Assembly (NCBI RefSeq): GCF_000482245.1
Contig: NZ_AWNH01000063.1
Span: 1 to 56,172 of the forward strand
DNA: 56,172 nucleotides
Origin: Leptolyngbya sp. Heron Island J
GTDB lineage: Bacteria > Cyanobacteriota > Cyanobacteriia > Phormidesmidales > Phormidesmidaceae
Direction of reading: 5' to 3'
Every line of letters begins with the position of its first letter. Positions within the stretch are counted from its first letter, which is position 1. The notes below the pieces were generated by a model that was given only the letters and a program-made list of their open reading frames with translations, was not told the DNA's origin and did not search any database. Below are positions 8,237 through 15,817 of this stretch, one piece after another. Both the position numbers and the translations under genes were made by a program.

Positions 8237-8940
8237 ATTTAGAGAATTTTCAGGCTCAATTGGAAACAGAGCGCGAGTGGAGAGAATCTGAAATCCGCTT
8301 TTTAGATAATAATCAAAGGGCTTTAAGCAATGACAACGATAGAAAGTTGATGCGTCGAGCTATTTTGTGTCTTATCTATGCTCATATTGAAGGTTTTGTT
8401 CAATTTGCCTTCTCACTTTATGTTGATGAAATCAACAAAGAGAATCTTGTTTGTTCTGATGTTAAACCTGCTATTGCTGCCGCTGCCTTGCATAAGGAAT
8501 TTAATGCACTTAGAAATATAGATATGAGAAGCAAGCTTCTTAAGAATTCATCTTCAGATGATAAATATCTACGTCGTTTTTCAAGGGATATAGAATTTGT
8601 TGAGAATATCGGAGGCTTTTACAGCCATCCAATATCAATTCCTGAAAGTTTTATAGACACTAATAATAATGTTGGCAAGGAGGTTTTAGAAAAACTCTTG
8701 TTCCAAGTTGGTCTTGAATATGAGGACTTAAAGAGTATTTATTCACCTTTGACTAGACTACTTAATGTGAGGAATGATATTGCTCACGGCAAGCGTAAAG
8801 CAGGAATTGAAGATAAAGAATATCAGATATTTTTAGACTGCTCTCGGAATATTATTAGTTCAATCTCAGGTAGGCTTACAACAGCGTATGGATCAAAAGA
8901 GTTTTTAAAGATCCCATCATCTAAGATCTCGGCATATTGA
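8233..8940 (+). CDS. MAE_28990/MAE_18760-like HEPN nuclease
   Basis: 235 residues, mostly helical. The HEPN catalytic motif R-x4-H is visible as RNDIAHGKR near residues 178-186, after a RRAILCLIYAHIEGFVQ helix near residue 40, typical of the MAE_28990 family. HEPN proteins of this kind are predicted metal-independent RNases in abortive-infection and toxin-antitoxin settings. The ATG overlaps the DUF262 stop. The last residues (about KISAY) lie in the same DNA as the start of a transposase remnant, so the native end of the gene may have been changed by that insertion. AT-rich, no HIP1. It is likely the toxic effector of the module (inference). Confidence 0.8.
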   Translation: MNLENFQAQLETEREWRESEIRFLDNNQRALSNDNDRKLMRRAILCLIYAHIEGFVQFAFSLYVDEINKENLVCSDVKPAIAAAALHKEFNALRNIDMRSKLLKNSSSDDKYLRRFSRDIEFVENIGGFYSHPISIPESFIDTNNNVGKEVLEKLLFQVGLEYEDLKSIYSPLTRLLNVRNDIAHGKRKAGIEDKEYQIFLDCSRNIISSISGRLTTAYGSKEFLKIPSSKISAY

Positions 8941-9037
8941 GTATATTCATCACAGTCCGGTGAAATATGGCCTTGTGCAAAATCCTGAGAATTGGCCCTA
9001 CTCCGGCATTCGACTCTTCAGGAAAAGCGTGGATTGA
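8930..9037 (+). pseudogene. REP-associated tyrosine transposase (RAYT), C-terminal remnant
   Basis: In a frame different from the HEPN gene, codons from 8930 read RHIEYIHHSPVKYGLVQNP, then ENWPYSGIRLFRKSVD and TGA. This matches the conserved end of IS200-like REP-associated transposases, where YIHxNPVKxGLV and WPYSS are diagnostic. Only the last 35 codons remain, without the catalytic His or Tyr, so it is a scar. It overlaps the 3' end of the HEPN gene by about 11 bases and marks the right edge of the AT-rich island. Confidence 0.75.
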
Positions 9038-9126
9038 GGCTGAGCTACCATTAATTGGACAGACATTATAGCCTGCCCACCCTATGCTTGACTCAGCGAT
9101 CTGGGGCTGATAGCCTACACAATAAG

Positions 9127-9147
9127 CAACTGACCTCAGTTGTTTTT
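9127..9147 (+). terminator. Rho-independent terminator candidate
   Basis: CAACTGA and TCAGTTG form a seven-base stem around CC, followed by TTTTT. It could end transcription from the three-gene island. The tight loop means one or two base pairs would open. Confidence 0.5.
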
Positions 9148-9250
9148 CGCACCCAAAAAATTAGCTGCGCGAGATGATGGTGCTACCAACACCAACACCC
9201 CGCTAACCCTCCAACTGCTACTACCAGTTGGTGAGCTGTGAGCATTTTAC

Positions 9251-9288
9251 AGCCACCCTGATTTTAGTTGCAGGGTGGCTAACTTTTT
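9251..9288 (+). terminator. Strong hairpin with T tract upstream of the 85-residue gene
   Basis: AGCCACCCTG and CAGGGTGGCT pair perfectly over ten bases around a ten-base loop, then AACTTTTT. It lies 65 bases before the ATG at 9353. It is either the terminator of an upstream transcript or a leader attenuator for the small gene. Confidence 0.6.
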
Positions 9289-9352
9289 GGGGGCATTTCC
9301 TCCCTGTCGTTTCGTGGTTAAAACCACCCATTAACCAAAGGAAAACGCCCCT

Positions 9353-9610
9353 ATGACCTTCTCAAACCAGGCACCCCAGGTGCCGCCCAGTCTACCTGCC
9401 GACTTTTCCAGCAGCCTGCCCCCAGGCAGCTCCATTCGCCATATACTGCTCGGCCATCCCAGCCATATTCGTCAGACCATTCACCTGCTCCACAATCTGC
9501 GCTATATGGAAACCAGCCAGTGGAGCCCCCTGATCGAAGTGCCCAATAATCGGCTAATTTTAAGACCAGAGCCAGACGAAGTAATCAGCATGCTAGTCAG
9601 ACGCTTGTAG
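9353..9610 (+). CDS. Conserved small cyanobacterial protein, unknown function
   Basis: 85 residues with a Pro/Ser-rich start and a core reading SIRHILLGHPSHIRQTIHLL, then NLRYMETSQWSPLIEVPNN and a tail EVISMLVRRL. I recall cyanobacterial hypothetical proteins with this HxLHxLxYxExxxWSPL pattern and a GEVMSIL-like end, but no known function. An AAAGGAAAA stretch about ten bases before ATG can serve as ribosome site. No signal peptide or membrane helix. It stands alone after two hairpin terminators and is followed by a cluster of palindromic repeats. Confidence 0.7.
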   Translation: MTFSNQAPQVPPSLPADFSSSLPPGSSIRHILLGHPSHIRQTIHLLHNLRYMETSQWSPLIEVPNNRLILRPEPDEVISMLVRRL

Positions 9611-9630
9611 ACACCTCCTCGCCCCTCGTA

Positions 9631-9737
9631 CCCAGCGTCTCGCTGGGCACGCAACTCTTGCCTCTAGCAACTGCCAAAAGCCAGAGCCAAAGGCTCCATT
9701 CTGGTACACCGTAGGAGCGTTGCATGCAACGCTCCTA
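9631..9737. repeat. Cluster of REP-like palindromes
   Basis: Three palindromic units in about 110 bases: CCCAGCG-TCT-CGCTGGG at 9631-9647; an imperfect CCAGAGCC/GGCTC...CTGG unit around 9681-9704; and a perfect 26-base palindrome at 9712-9737, with arms TAGGAGCGTTGCA and TGCAACGCTCCTA. The last is of the same type as AGGCGTTCCATGGAACGCCT at 25536-25555. Such units are dispersed in cyanobacterial genomes. Confidence 0.65.
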
Positions 9738-9753
9738 AGAAGATGGCATCCCC

Positions 9754-10302
9754 TCATGTCTCACCATAAACCTCATAGGCAACAATCTTATCCCTCAACC
9801 GCCCCGCCAACCACTCATTCGCCTCCCCCAACGCCTCTAAAATCATCTCCGCTTCCGCCCTATACCGCCGAATCTTCTCCTGCCGCCAATGCCTCGGCGG
9901 CTCCTGCAAATTACTAATCCGATCCGCCAGCTTCACCATCCACACCTCCCCAGGCTGCTGCCGAATCCGCTCCAAACTATCCGCCATCCGCTCTTCCTTC
10001 GGCAGCCCCAGATCCTTACTCAACGCCAACACCCCAGCCGCCACCTCCGACCCAAACTCCGACGCCACCCGCTCATAAGTCACGGCAGTATCCTCAATCG
10101 TGTCGTGTAACAGCGCACACTGCACCGCCAAATCTGGCTGCTGCACTGTCGGTGTCGCCGCAATCGCTCGCATCACCTCCATTGCCACATTACCCAGGTG
10201 ATTAATGTAGGGGCGCTCCGTACCTGGCACTCGTTGCCCCCAATGAGCATCCGCCGCAAAATTCCACGCCTTTGTGTATGCATCTGGAGTCCATAGGTTC
10301 AT
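9754..10302 (-). CDS. HD-domain hydrolase, Mesh1/SpoT-like
   Basis: 182 residues from the ATG at 10302 (MNLWTPDAYTKAW). The frame is open further upstream to 10404, but those residues have no family likeness. HD-superfamily metal ligands are visible: His in YINHLGN, HD in LLHDTIEDT and the distal Asp in KLADRISNL. The layout matches small single-domain (p)ppGpp pyrophosphohydrolase-like proteins (RelA/SpoT hydrolase domain without a synthetase). It may hydrolyse ppGpp or another phosphorylated nucleotide; the substrate is inference. A degenerate copy of its first 20 codons lies at 11382-11441 on the same strand, on the far side of the PEP-CTERM gene. Confidence 0.85.
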   Translation of the reverse strand: MNLWTPDAYTKAWNFAADAHWGQRVPGTERPYINHLGNVAMEVMRAIAATPTVQQPDLAVQCALLHDTIEDTAVTYERVASEFGSEVAAGVLALSKDLGLPKEERMADSLERIRQQPGEVWMVKLADRISNLQEPPRHWRQEKIRRYRAEAEMILEALGEANEWLAGRLRDKIVAYEVYGET

Positions 10303-10414
10303 AGGTAGTGAGTGATGAGTGTCAGAAACTGATAGCGCTAAACATTCAAACCAGTGAACTAAATTTCCTTTTAGGAGATATTTCTCCTCCCAAAAGGAAA
10401 TCAATAGGCAACAA

Positions 10415-11164
10415 TTAGGCTAGCGTTTTGCGATAACCCACCATCAACCCACACCCCAACAGTAAGGCAACTGTTGTTGCAGGTTCAGGAACGGATGTTG
10501 TTGTCCCAGGCACAAGACTCAGAGCATTAATCCCAATTGCACTGGTAGACACTGAACTGCTAAATGCAACCCTGGCAATATTGGCCTCGTCGCTAGCTAC
10601 CCCAAAAAAGGCAGCAGAATTATCTAAGGCTAAGGACGATGACCCCGGCGCTGAGAACGTATCTAGAAGATTGCCATCAATGTCAAAGGCAGAAATAAAA
10701 CCAGTAAATGAGAAAATATCATCCACAGCAATCTGACTGCCAACTGCCGCAACAGGTTGGTCAAAAATCAGTGTGACTGGCCCCGGATTACCAGGAGCCG
10801 GTGGGGGTGCAGGCAACAAGCCTGTAAAGAGAATAAAATCTCCATCCGCAAAGTTGGTTTCAATTCCGCCACTAAGGGTCTGAAAAACAAATGGGGGCAA
10901 AATCGCTGGGTTAGTTGTTGCCGGAATTTCCACTGTCAACCCTAGGCCTGATTCTGTTGTTGCAGTAAACGAATCACCTAAAAACACGTTAGGATCAGGC
11001 ACACCAGTAAACACTCTACCCAAACTTGACCAATCCAGACTATCAGTCCCCTGCAGTGCTGACCGATCAGAGACAAACGTAATGGCAGTAGCTGGCAAAC
11101 TTGCCAGAACAGTACAGGCCATCCCTCCAAGAGCAATGGCAGAAATTTTGTAGGTAGCGTTCAT
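10415..11164 (-). CDS. PEP-CTERM sorting domain protein
   Basis: About 249 residues from the ATG at 11164 (MNATYKISAIALGG); a TTG at 11176 in the same frame is a weaker start. An N-terminal signal peptide ends near SLPATA. The body is a beta-rich, Asp/Gly-rich secreted domain. The C-terminus has the sorting signal SVPEPATTVALLLGCGLM followed by VGYRKTLA: a PEP motif, a membrane helix and a basic tail. PEP-CTERM proteins are processed by exosortase and displayed on or beyond the outer membrane, often with exopolysaccharide. No exosortase gene is in the window. Converges at close range on the HD gene in tandem orientation. Confidence 0.85.
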   Translation of the reverse strand: MNATYKISAIALGGMACTVLASLPATAITFVSDRSALQGTDSLDWSSLGRVFTGVPDPNVFLGDSFTATTESGLGLTVEIPATTNPAILPPFVFQTLSGGIETNFADGDFILFTGLLPAPPPAPGNPGPVTLIFDQPVAAVGSQIAVDDIFSFTGFISAFDIDGNLLDTFSAPGSSSLALDNSAAFFGVASDEANIARVAFSSSVSTSAIGINALSLVPGTTTSVPEPATTVALLLGCGLMVGYRKTLA

Positions 11165-11300
11165 AAAAACGACCAATTTAAGTTAGCTTGACTGGAAAAT
11201 TTATAGTAGGCAAGTAATTTTAAGCTAAGCCATCACTGACGCGAAGCTACCATTCATTAACGAATCTCAATAGGATAACTCCCCGCCGGATGGGCTGGAG

Positions 11301-11387
11301 CCACCACTGGTACTCAGTCAGAGGCTGAGTACCAGTGGTGGCTGAGTACCAGTGGGTCCAGTGGGCAGTGGGCAGTGGGCGATGGGC
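11301..11387. repeat. Palindrome and GTGGGCA heptamer repeats
   Basis: CCACCACTGGTACTCAG (11301-11317) and CTGAGTACCAGTGGTGG (11325-11341) are perfect 17-base arms around a 7-base loop. A second copy of the right arm follows at once, then a run of CAGTGGG-type heptamers up to 11387. Short tandem heptamers of this kind are common in cyanobacteria. Confidence 0.7.
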
Positions 11388-11441
11388 ATCTGCCGCAAAA
11401 TTCCAGGCTTTGATATACACATCCGGAATCCATAGAGTCAT
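11382..11441 (-). pseudogene. Partial copy of the HD-hydrolase 5' end
   Basis: Reads MTLWIPDVYIKAWNFAADAH, against MNLWTPDAYTKAWNFAADAH at the start of the intact HD gene (10243-10302). About 44 of 56 aligned bases are identical. After the 20th codon the copy runs into heptamer and palindromic repeats, so the rest of the gene is missing. Confidence 0.75.
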
Positions 11442-11538
11442 TGCAAAATGCCCACAATTACAAATAAAGGTGACCGTCTTACGCCACAATGCTTACAGGC
11501 TAGTTACAACAAAAGTATGCCTCCTTGAGGAAATTATC

Positions 11539-12768
11539 ATGGTGTGTTCCCTAATCCAGCGTGTGTCGCCTGTCTGGTTATTGGCCGTTATTTCTGTTTG
11601 GGTGGCGATTTCACCACCCACTGCCGCCCAAACCACTCTGCGCATCATGGCCGCCAATACCACAAGTGGTAATTTCCAATCCTACGACCCAGGCGAAGGT
11701 ACTCGTATCTTTCAGGGTCTCACACCGGATATTGTTCTCATCCAAGAATTCAATATCGGTGACAACTCTGAGAACGACATTGAGGCGTGGATTGACACCA
11801 CCTTTGGAGAAGAGTTTGTCTACTATCGCGAATACGATGCCCAAATTCCCAACGGTATCATCAGCCGCTATCCCATCTTAGAATCAGGTGAATGGGACGA
11901 TCCTGCCGTCAGCAATCGCGATTTTGCCTGGGCTAAACTTGATCTGCCTGGTGAGCAGGATCTGTGGGCCATCAGCGTACATTTTCTTACCCGTAGTGAT
12001 AATACACGCAATATTCAAGCCAATGCTCTGGTTGAGTTTGTTCAAGCGCATGTTCCTGATCAAGACTTATTGGTGATTGGCGGAGACTTAAATACTCGCA
12101 ATATTACAGAATCTGCGTTGCAAACTTTGGGCAATGTGGTGAATACTCGGCCACCCTATCCAATCGACCAGGACGGTGACATCGATACTAACGCTAGTCG
12201 CAGTCGTCCCTATGATTGGGTATTTGCTGATATTGACTTGCAGGAATATGAAGTGCCGGTTGAAATTGGGGAAAATACATTTTCCCACGGTCTCGTGTTT
12301 GACAGTCGAGTCTATTCTCCCCTGTCAGACGTTGAACCCATTCGCCGTAACGATAGCGATGCATCCAATATGCAGCATATGGCTGTGATTAAAGACTTTT
12401 TTATTCCTAAGCAACGTCTGGGCTCGTCGCCCCTGAGAAGCTGTCGAACAATCACAGAAAATGTGAGTAACGGCGGATGGCGACAGTATTATTTTGATAT
12501 TCCCAGTGGAACGACTCAGGTAGAAATCCAGCTGATGGCAGCCAACGAAGATCATAGGAGCGATGTCGATCTCTATGTGCGTCAACAGGCAGAACCATCT
12601 TTAAGTAGTTATGACTTTCGGCCCTGGCTCAATGGCAGCAATGAGACTGTTATCCTCAACGATCCAACTCGACCAGAGCTAAGCAGCGGTCGCTGGTATA
12701 TTGGCACTTACGGTTATTTAGGGGGCGAATACTCATTAACGGCTTTAGTGGATAACTGTGAAGCATAA
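11539..12768 (+). CDS. Secreted endonuclease/exonuclease/phosphatase-family protein with PPC-like domain
   Basis: 409 residues from the ATG at 11539, which has a TGAGG site nine bases upstream; the longer upstream frame runs through repeats and is unlikely. A signal peptide (hydrophobic residues 12-28, cleavage near PTAA-Q) sends it out of the cytoplasm. The EEP fold follows: LRIMAANT, metal Glu in VLIQEFN, SVHFLTR, GGDLNTRN, DWVFAD, and a late His in SNMQHMAVI where many members have SDH. From about residue 300 a beta domain resembling the bacterial pre-peptidase C-terminal domain (DVDLYVR ... RWYIGTYGY) is attached. Probable extracellular DNase or phosphodiesterase; substrate unknown. Monocistronic, convergent with the ABC gene. 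Confidence 0.8.
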   Translation: MVCSLIQRVSPVWLLAVISVWVAISPPTAAQTTLRIMAANTTSGNFQSYDPGEGTRIFQGLTPDIVLIQEFNIGDNSENDIEAWIDTTFGEEFVYYREYDAQIPNGIISRYPILESGEWDDPAVSNRDFAWAKLDLPGEQDLWAISVHFLTRSDNTRNIQANALVEFVQAHVPDQDLLVIGGDLNTRNITESALQTLGNVVNTRPPYPIDQDGDIDTNASRSRPYDWVFADIDLQEYEVPVEIGENTFSHGLVFDSRVYSPLSDVEPIRRNDSDASNMQHMAVIKDFFIPKQRLGSSPLRSCRTITENVSNGGWRQYYFDIPSGTTQVEIQLMAANEDHRSDVDLYVRQQAEPSLSSYDFRPWLNGSNETVILNDPTRPELSSGRWYIGTYGYLGGEYSLTALVDNCEA

Positions 12769-12788
12769 AAGCCTCGACCATGCTCAGC

Positions 12789-14612
12789 CTACTGCCCTAA
12801 CATCTGCAGCTTATACAAACTGGCATATAGCCCATCTGCTGCTAACAGCTGATCGTGGCTCCCCTGTTCTACTAGATGGCCTTGCTTCAGCACCAAAATC
12901 CGGTCCACATTGCGAATGGTCGATAGCCGGTGAGCGATGATGATGGCTGTGCGATCTTTTAGCAGCGTATTCAAGGCGGACTGAATTTGTGCTTCAGTAC
13001 CCACATCTAAATTGGCGGTGGCCTCATCCAAAACTAGAATGCCAGGATTGCGGATGGCTGCACGGGCAAAGGCTAACAGCTGTTTTTCACCACCAGAGAG
13101 ATTGGTCCCCCGCTCCCGCAGCATGGTGTCATAGCCCTGGGGCAGCTTTTCGATAAAGCCCGCAACGTTGGTCGACTCGGCTGCATGGCGGATTTGGGCA
13201 GGGGTATACTCTTCACCCAGGGTGATGTTGCTGCTGACATCGCCTGAAAAGAGAAATCCATCTTGCAGGATAATCGCCATGCGTGTGCGCAGGTCTTCTT
13301 GGGCCAAATCGCGAATATCAACGCCATCTAGCAAAATCTGTCCTTTGCTGACTTCATAAAGGCGACAGAGTAGGCGAATAATGGAGCTTTTCCCAGCCCC
13401 CGTGGGTCCAACTAATGCAACTTTCTCGCCGGGACGAATGGTGAAGTCTAAATCTCGTAGAACGTATTCATCGGTTTTATAGCCAAAGGAGACATGATTA
13501 AACCGAATCTCACCAGGGAGTACATTGCCGCGTTGGTCAATGGGTTCGGGGAGGATTGCTGGATCATCAATGTCTTTGATTTCGATGGGTTCATCTAGGA
13601 GGTCATTTAACCGCTCGACGGCGGTAAATCCGGCTTGAATGGCAGTGAATTTGTCGGCAAACTGGCGTAGTGGTTCGAAGAGACGCTGGGCAAAGAGGAT
13701 AAAGGTGGTGAGGGTGCCGATTTCCATGTTTTCACCGAGCACTAGCCAGCCACCAATACCTAGAACGATTGCGATCGCAACCAGGGCAATCCACTCTAAC
13801 GTAGCCGACACTGCCGAATCATAAAAGATCGTACGATCAACTGCTTGCATATAGCGCTGGTTAGTCGAACGAAACAGATTGGCATTAAAATTCTCTCGCC
13901 GGAACAGCTGCACCACTTCAATTCCGGCAATATTCTCCTGCAGATTAGCATTCAGCGCCGATAGTTCTTCTCGGGCCTGATAATTGGCCTTACGATATTG
14001 CTGCTGAAAATAAACAATAACTGCCGTTACTGGCACCAACAAAAATATCAGGCTCAGGGCCAAGCGCCAGTCGATCAACAACATGATCACCACCGACACT
14101 AAAATCGAAAACATGTCGCTAAAAATGCCGATAGCCCCGGTGGAAAACACATCGCCTAAAGCATTGACATCGCTGGTCAAACGCGTAATTAATCGACCCA
14201 CAGGCGTGCGATCAAAAAATCGCATCGATAGCGCTAATACATGGTGAAACATGTCATTACGAATGTTGCGCGTAATATCCTGTCCCACCTTCTGCACTAA
14301 AAAACTCTGCCAGCCGTCTAACGCTAGCCGAGTCCCAATGCATAGCAACAGCAACATAATCAGAATGTTTAAACCATCCTGTAAAGGTCGCGCCACCAAA
14401 AAATCCCAGGCACCAGTCTCTTGATTAATCAGCGAGATCGCCTGACCAATCAGAACAGGTTGCAATGACTGGGCAAAGGCCAGGGGCACTAGCAGCAGCA
14501 GCGGTAAAACGAGATTTCTTTTCTCGCGAAGAATGTAGGGAAGCAGACGCTGAAACAGCTGCCAGTCGTAATTAGCGCCTTTTTGAACGGTAGATACTGA
14601 AGAAGAAGCCAT
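12789..14612 (-). CDS. ABC exporter, fused membrane and ATPase domains (MsbA/MDR type)
   Basis: 607 residues. The six-helix type-1 exporter membrane domain covers about residues 30-330, with the coupling region RFFDRTPVGRLITRLTSDVNAL. The ATPase follows: Walker A GPTGAGKSS near residue 402, signature NLSGGEKQ near 504, Walker B ILVLDEAT near 524 and the switch His in IIAHRLS. It would function as a homodimer or heterodimer to export lipids, drugs or peptides across the inner membrane. No partner gene or obvious substrate clue lies nearby. Confidence 0.9.
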   Translation of the reverse strand: MASSSVSTVQKGANYDWQLFQRLLPYILREKRNLVLPLLLLVPLAFAQSLQPVLIGQAISLINQETGAWDFLVARPLQDGLNILIMLLLLCIGTRLALDGWQSFLVQKVGQDITRNIRNDMFHHVLALSMRFFDRTPVGRLITRLTSDVNALGDVFSTGAIGIFSDMFSILVSVVIMLLIDWRLALSLIFLLVPVTAVIVYFQQQYRKANYQAREELSALNANLQENIAGIEVVQLFRRENFNANLFRSTNQRYMQAVDRTIFYDSAVSATLEWIALVAIAIVLGIGGWLVLGENMEIGTLTTFILFAQRLFEPLRQFADKFTAIQAGFTAVERLNDLLDEPIEIKDIDDPAILPEPIDQRGNVLPGEIRFNHVSFGYKTDEYVLRDLDFTIRPGEKVALVGPTGAGKSSIIRLLCRLYEVSKGQILLDGVDIRDLAQEDLRTRMAIILQDGFLFSGDVSSNITLGEEYTPAQIRHAAESTNVAGFIEKLPQGYDTMLRERGTNLSGGEKQLLAFARAAIRNPGILVLDEATANLDVGTEAQIQSALNTLLKDRTAIIIAHRLSTIRNVDRILVLKQGHLVEQGSHDQLLAADGLYASLYKLQMLGQ

Positions 14613-15080
14613 AAGGGATTGATGGGTCTTTTAGAGCGGAGGAGGTATGGGGGAGGATGTTTGATGATTGAAAAAATATCGTTATGTTAGCTGAGCACAA
14701 ATGCAGAGAAGTTTTAGGAGGCCAAACGGTAACAAAATTGTAGTAGCGAAATTATTTCACAGTTGCTTTTCCCCTTTAACAGGAGCTGCTGAGCATACAC
14801 ATCTCAAATTGAGGTGCAAAATCCTGAATTACCTCCTTTAACTCTCCCTTAGTCAGGGGGACTGAAGTTACCCCCTGACTAAGGGGGGTAATACAACCGT
14901 AAATGCCATGTCCAATCACTTGTGTGTATACCGTAACCTCTAGAAGGGGAGGTACTGTAGGCAGAGGCATCTCAACACTTGACCAGGCTACTGCCCCCTT
15001 AGTCAGGGGAAAAAGCGATTGTCAACTCCTTCAATCGACAGACTATCTCCACCTAATTAATTCATTAAAGACACGATAGC
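14613..15080. other. Intergenic region with TTAGTCAGGGG repeats
   Basis: About 470 bases upstream of the ABC gene and downstream of hisG. CCCTTAGTCAGGGGG (14846-14860) and CCCCCTGACTAAGGG (14871-14885) make a perfect 15-base stem with a 10-base loop. A further direct copy, CCCCCTTAGTCAGGGG, lies at 14994-15009. The type is a dispersed cyanobacterial intergenic repeat. I see no gene. Confidence 0.6.
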
Positions 15081-15725
15081 CTAGGCCGCCACCATAGCCT
15101 GCTGACGAATCAAGTCGACATACTCACTCAGATTATCAACATTGAGCCGGTAGCTGAGCGGATGGGCTACTAATCGCGCTGTGCTTTCAAACAACACTTC
15201 TAGCTCCATCAGGTTGTTTTCTTTTAAGGTGCGTCCAGTGGAGACTAAATCTACAATTGCCTCGGACATGCCGGTAATGGGGCCTAACTCAACCGAACCA
15301 TACAGGGGAATAATTTCAACGGGTAAATCAATACTCTGAAAGTAACGACGGGCGCTGTTGACAAATTTGGATGCGACGCGGCAGTGAGGAGGCAAATCGA
15401 GGGCAGAACGGTAGGGGCCATCTTTTCTAACGGCCACAGAGAACCGGCAATCGCCAAAACCTAAATCTGCTAGCTGGGCAACCTTAGGTTCTTTTTCGTA
15501 GAGCACATCGTAGCCCACCACTCCCAGCTGGGCCTGACCATATTCGACATAAACGGGCACATCCTGGGCCCTAACCAGCAGCCCCTTAGCCCGACCGCTG
15601 CTTTCAACAATTTGCAACTGCCGGTTACTGCTATCTAAAAATCCACTAAAGTCTAACCCGACCCCCTGTAGCATCCGGATCGTATCTTTGAGCAACGAGC
15701 CCTTAGGTAGTGCGACGGTAATCAT
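15081..15725 (-). CDS. hisG: ATP phosphoribosyltransferase, short form
   Basis: First committed step of histidine synthesis: joins ATP and PRPP. 214 residues, the short HisG type, which lacks the C-terminal regulatory domain and needs HisZ for activity; hisZ is not in the window. Family features: [14 protein letters not shown] at the start, VGYDVLYE, and the PRPP-binding [18 protein letters not shown] near residues 155-172. Isolated from other his genes, as is usual in cyanobacteria. Confidence 0.95.
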   Translation of the reverse strand: MITVALPKGSLLKDTIRMLQGVGLDFSGFLDSSNRQLQIVESSGRAKGLLVRAQDVPVYVEYGQAQLGVVGYDVLYEKEPKVAQLADLGFGDCRFSVAVRKDGPYRSALDLPPHCRVASKFVNSARRYFQSIDLPVEIIPLYGSVELGPITGMSEAIVDLVSTGRTLKENNLMELEVLFESTARLVAHPLSYRLNVDNLSEYVDLIRQQAMVAA

Positions 15726-15817
15726 TTGGGGCGGCAGGGTATAAAGTCTGTAGTTATCTTAACAATTTACTTAACAAACAAACGTCATCGGTCGTTCTGG
15801 ATTCTCTACGGTCGATG

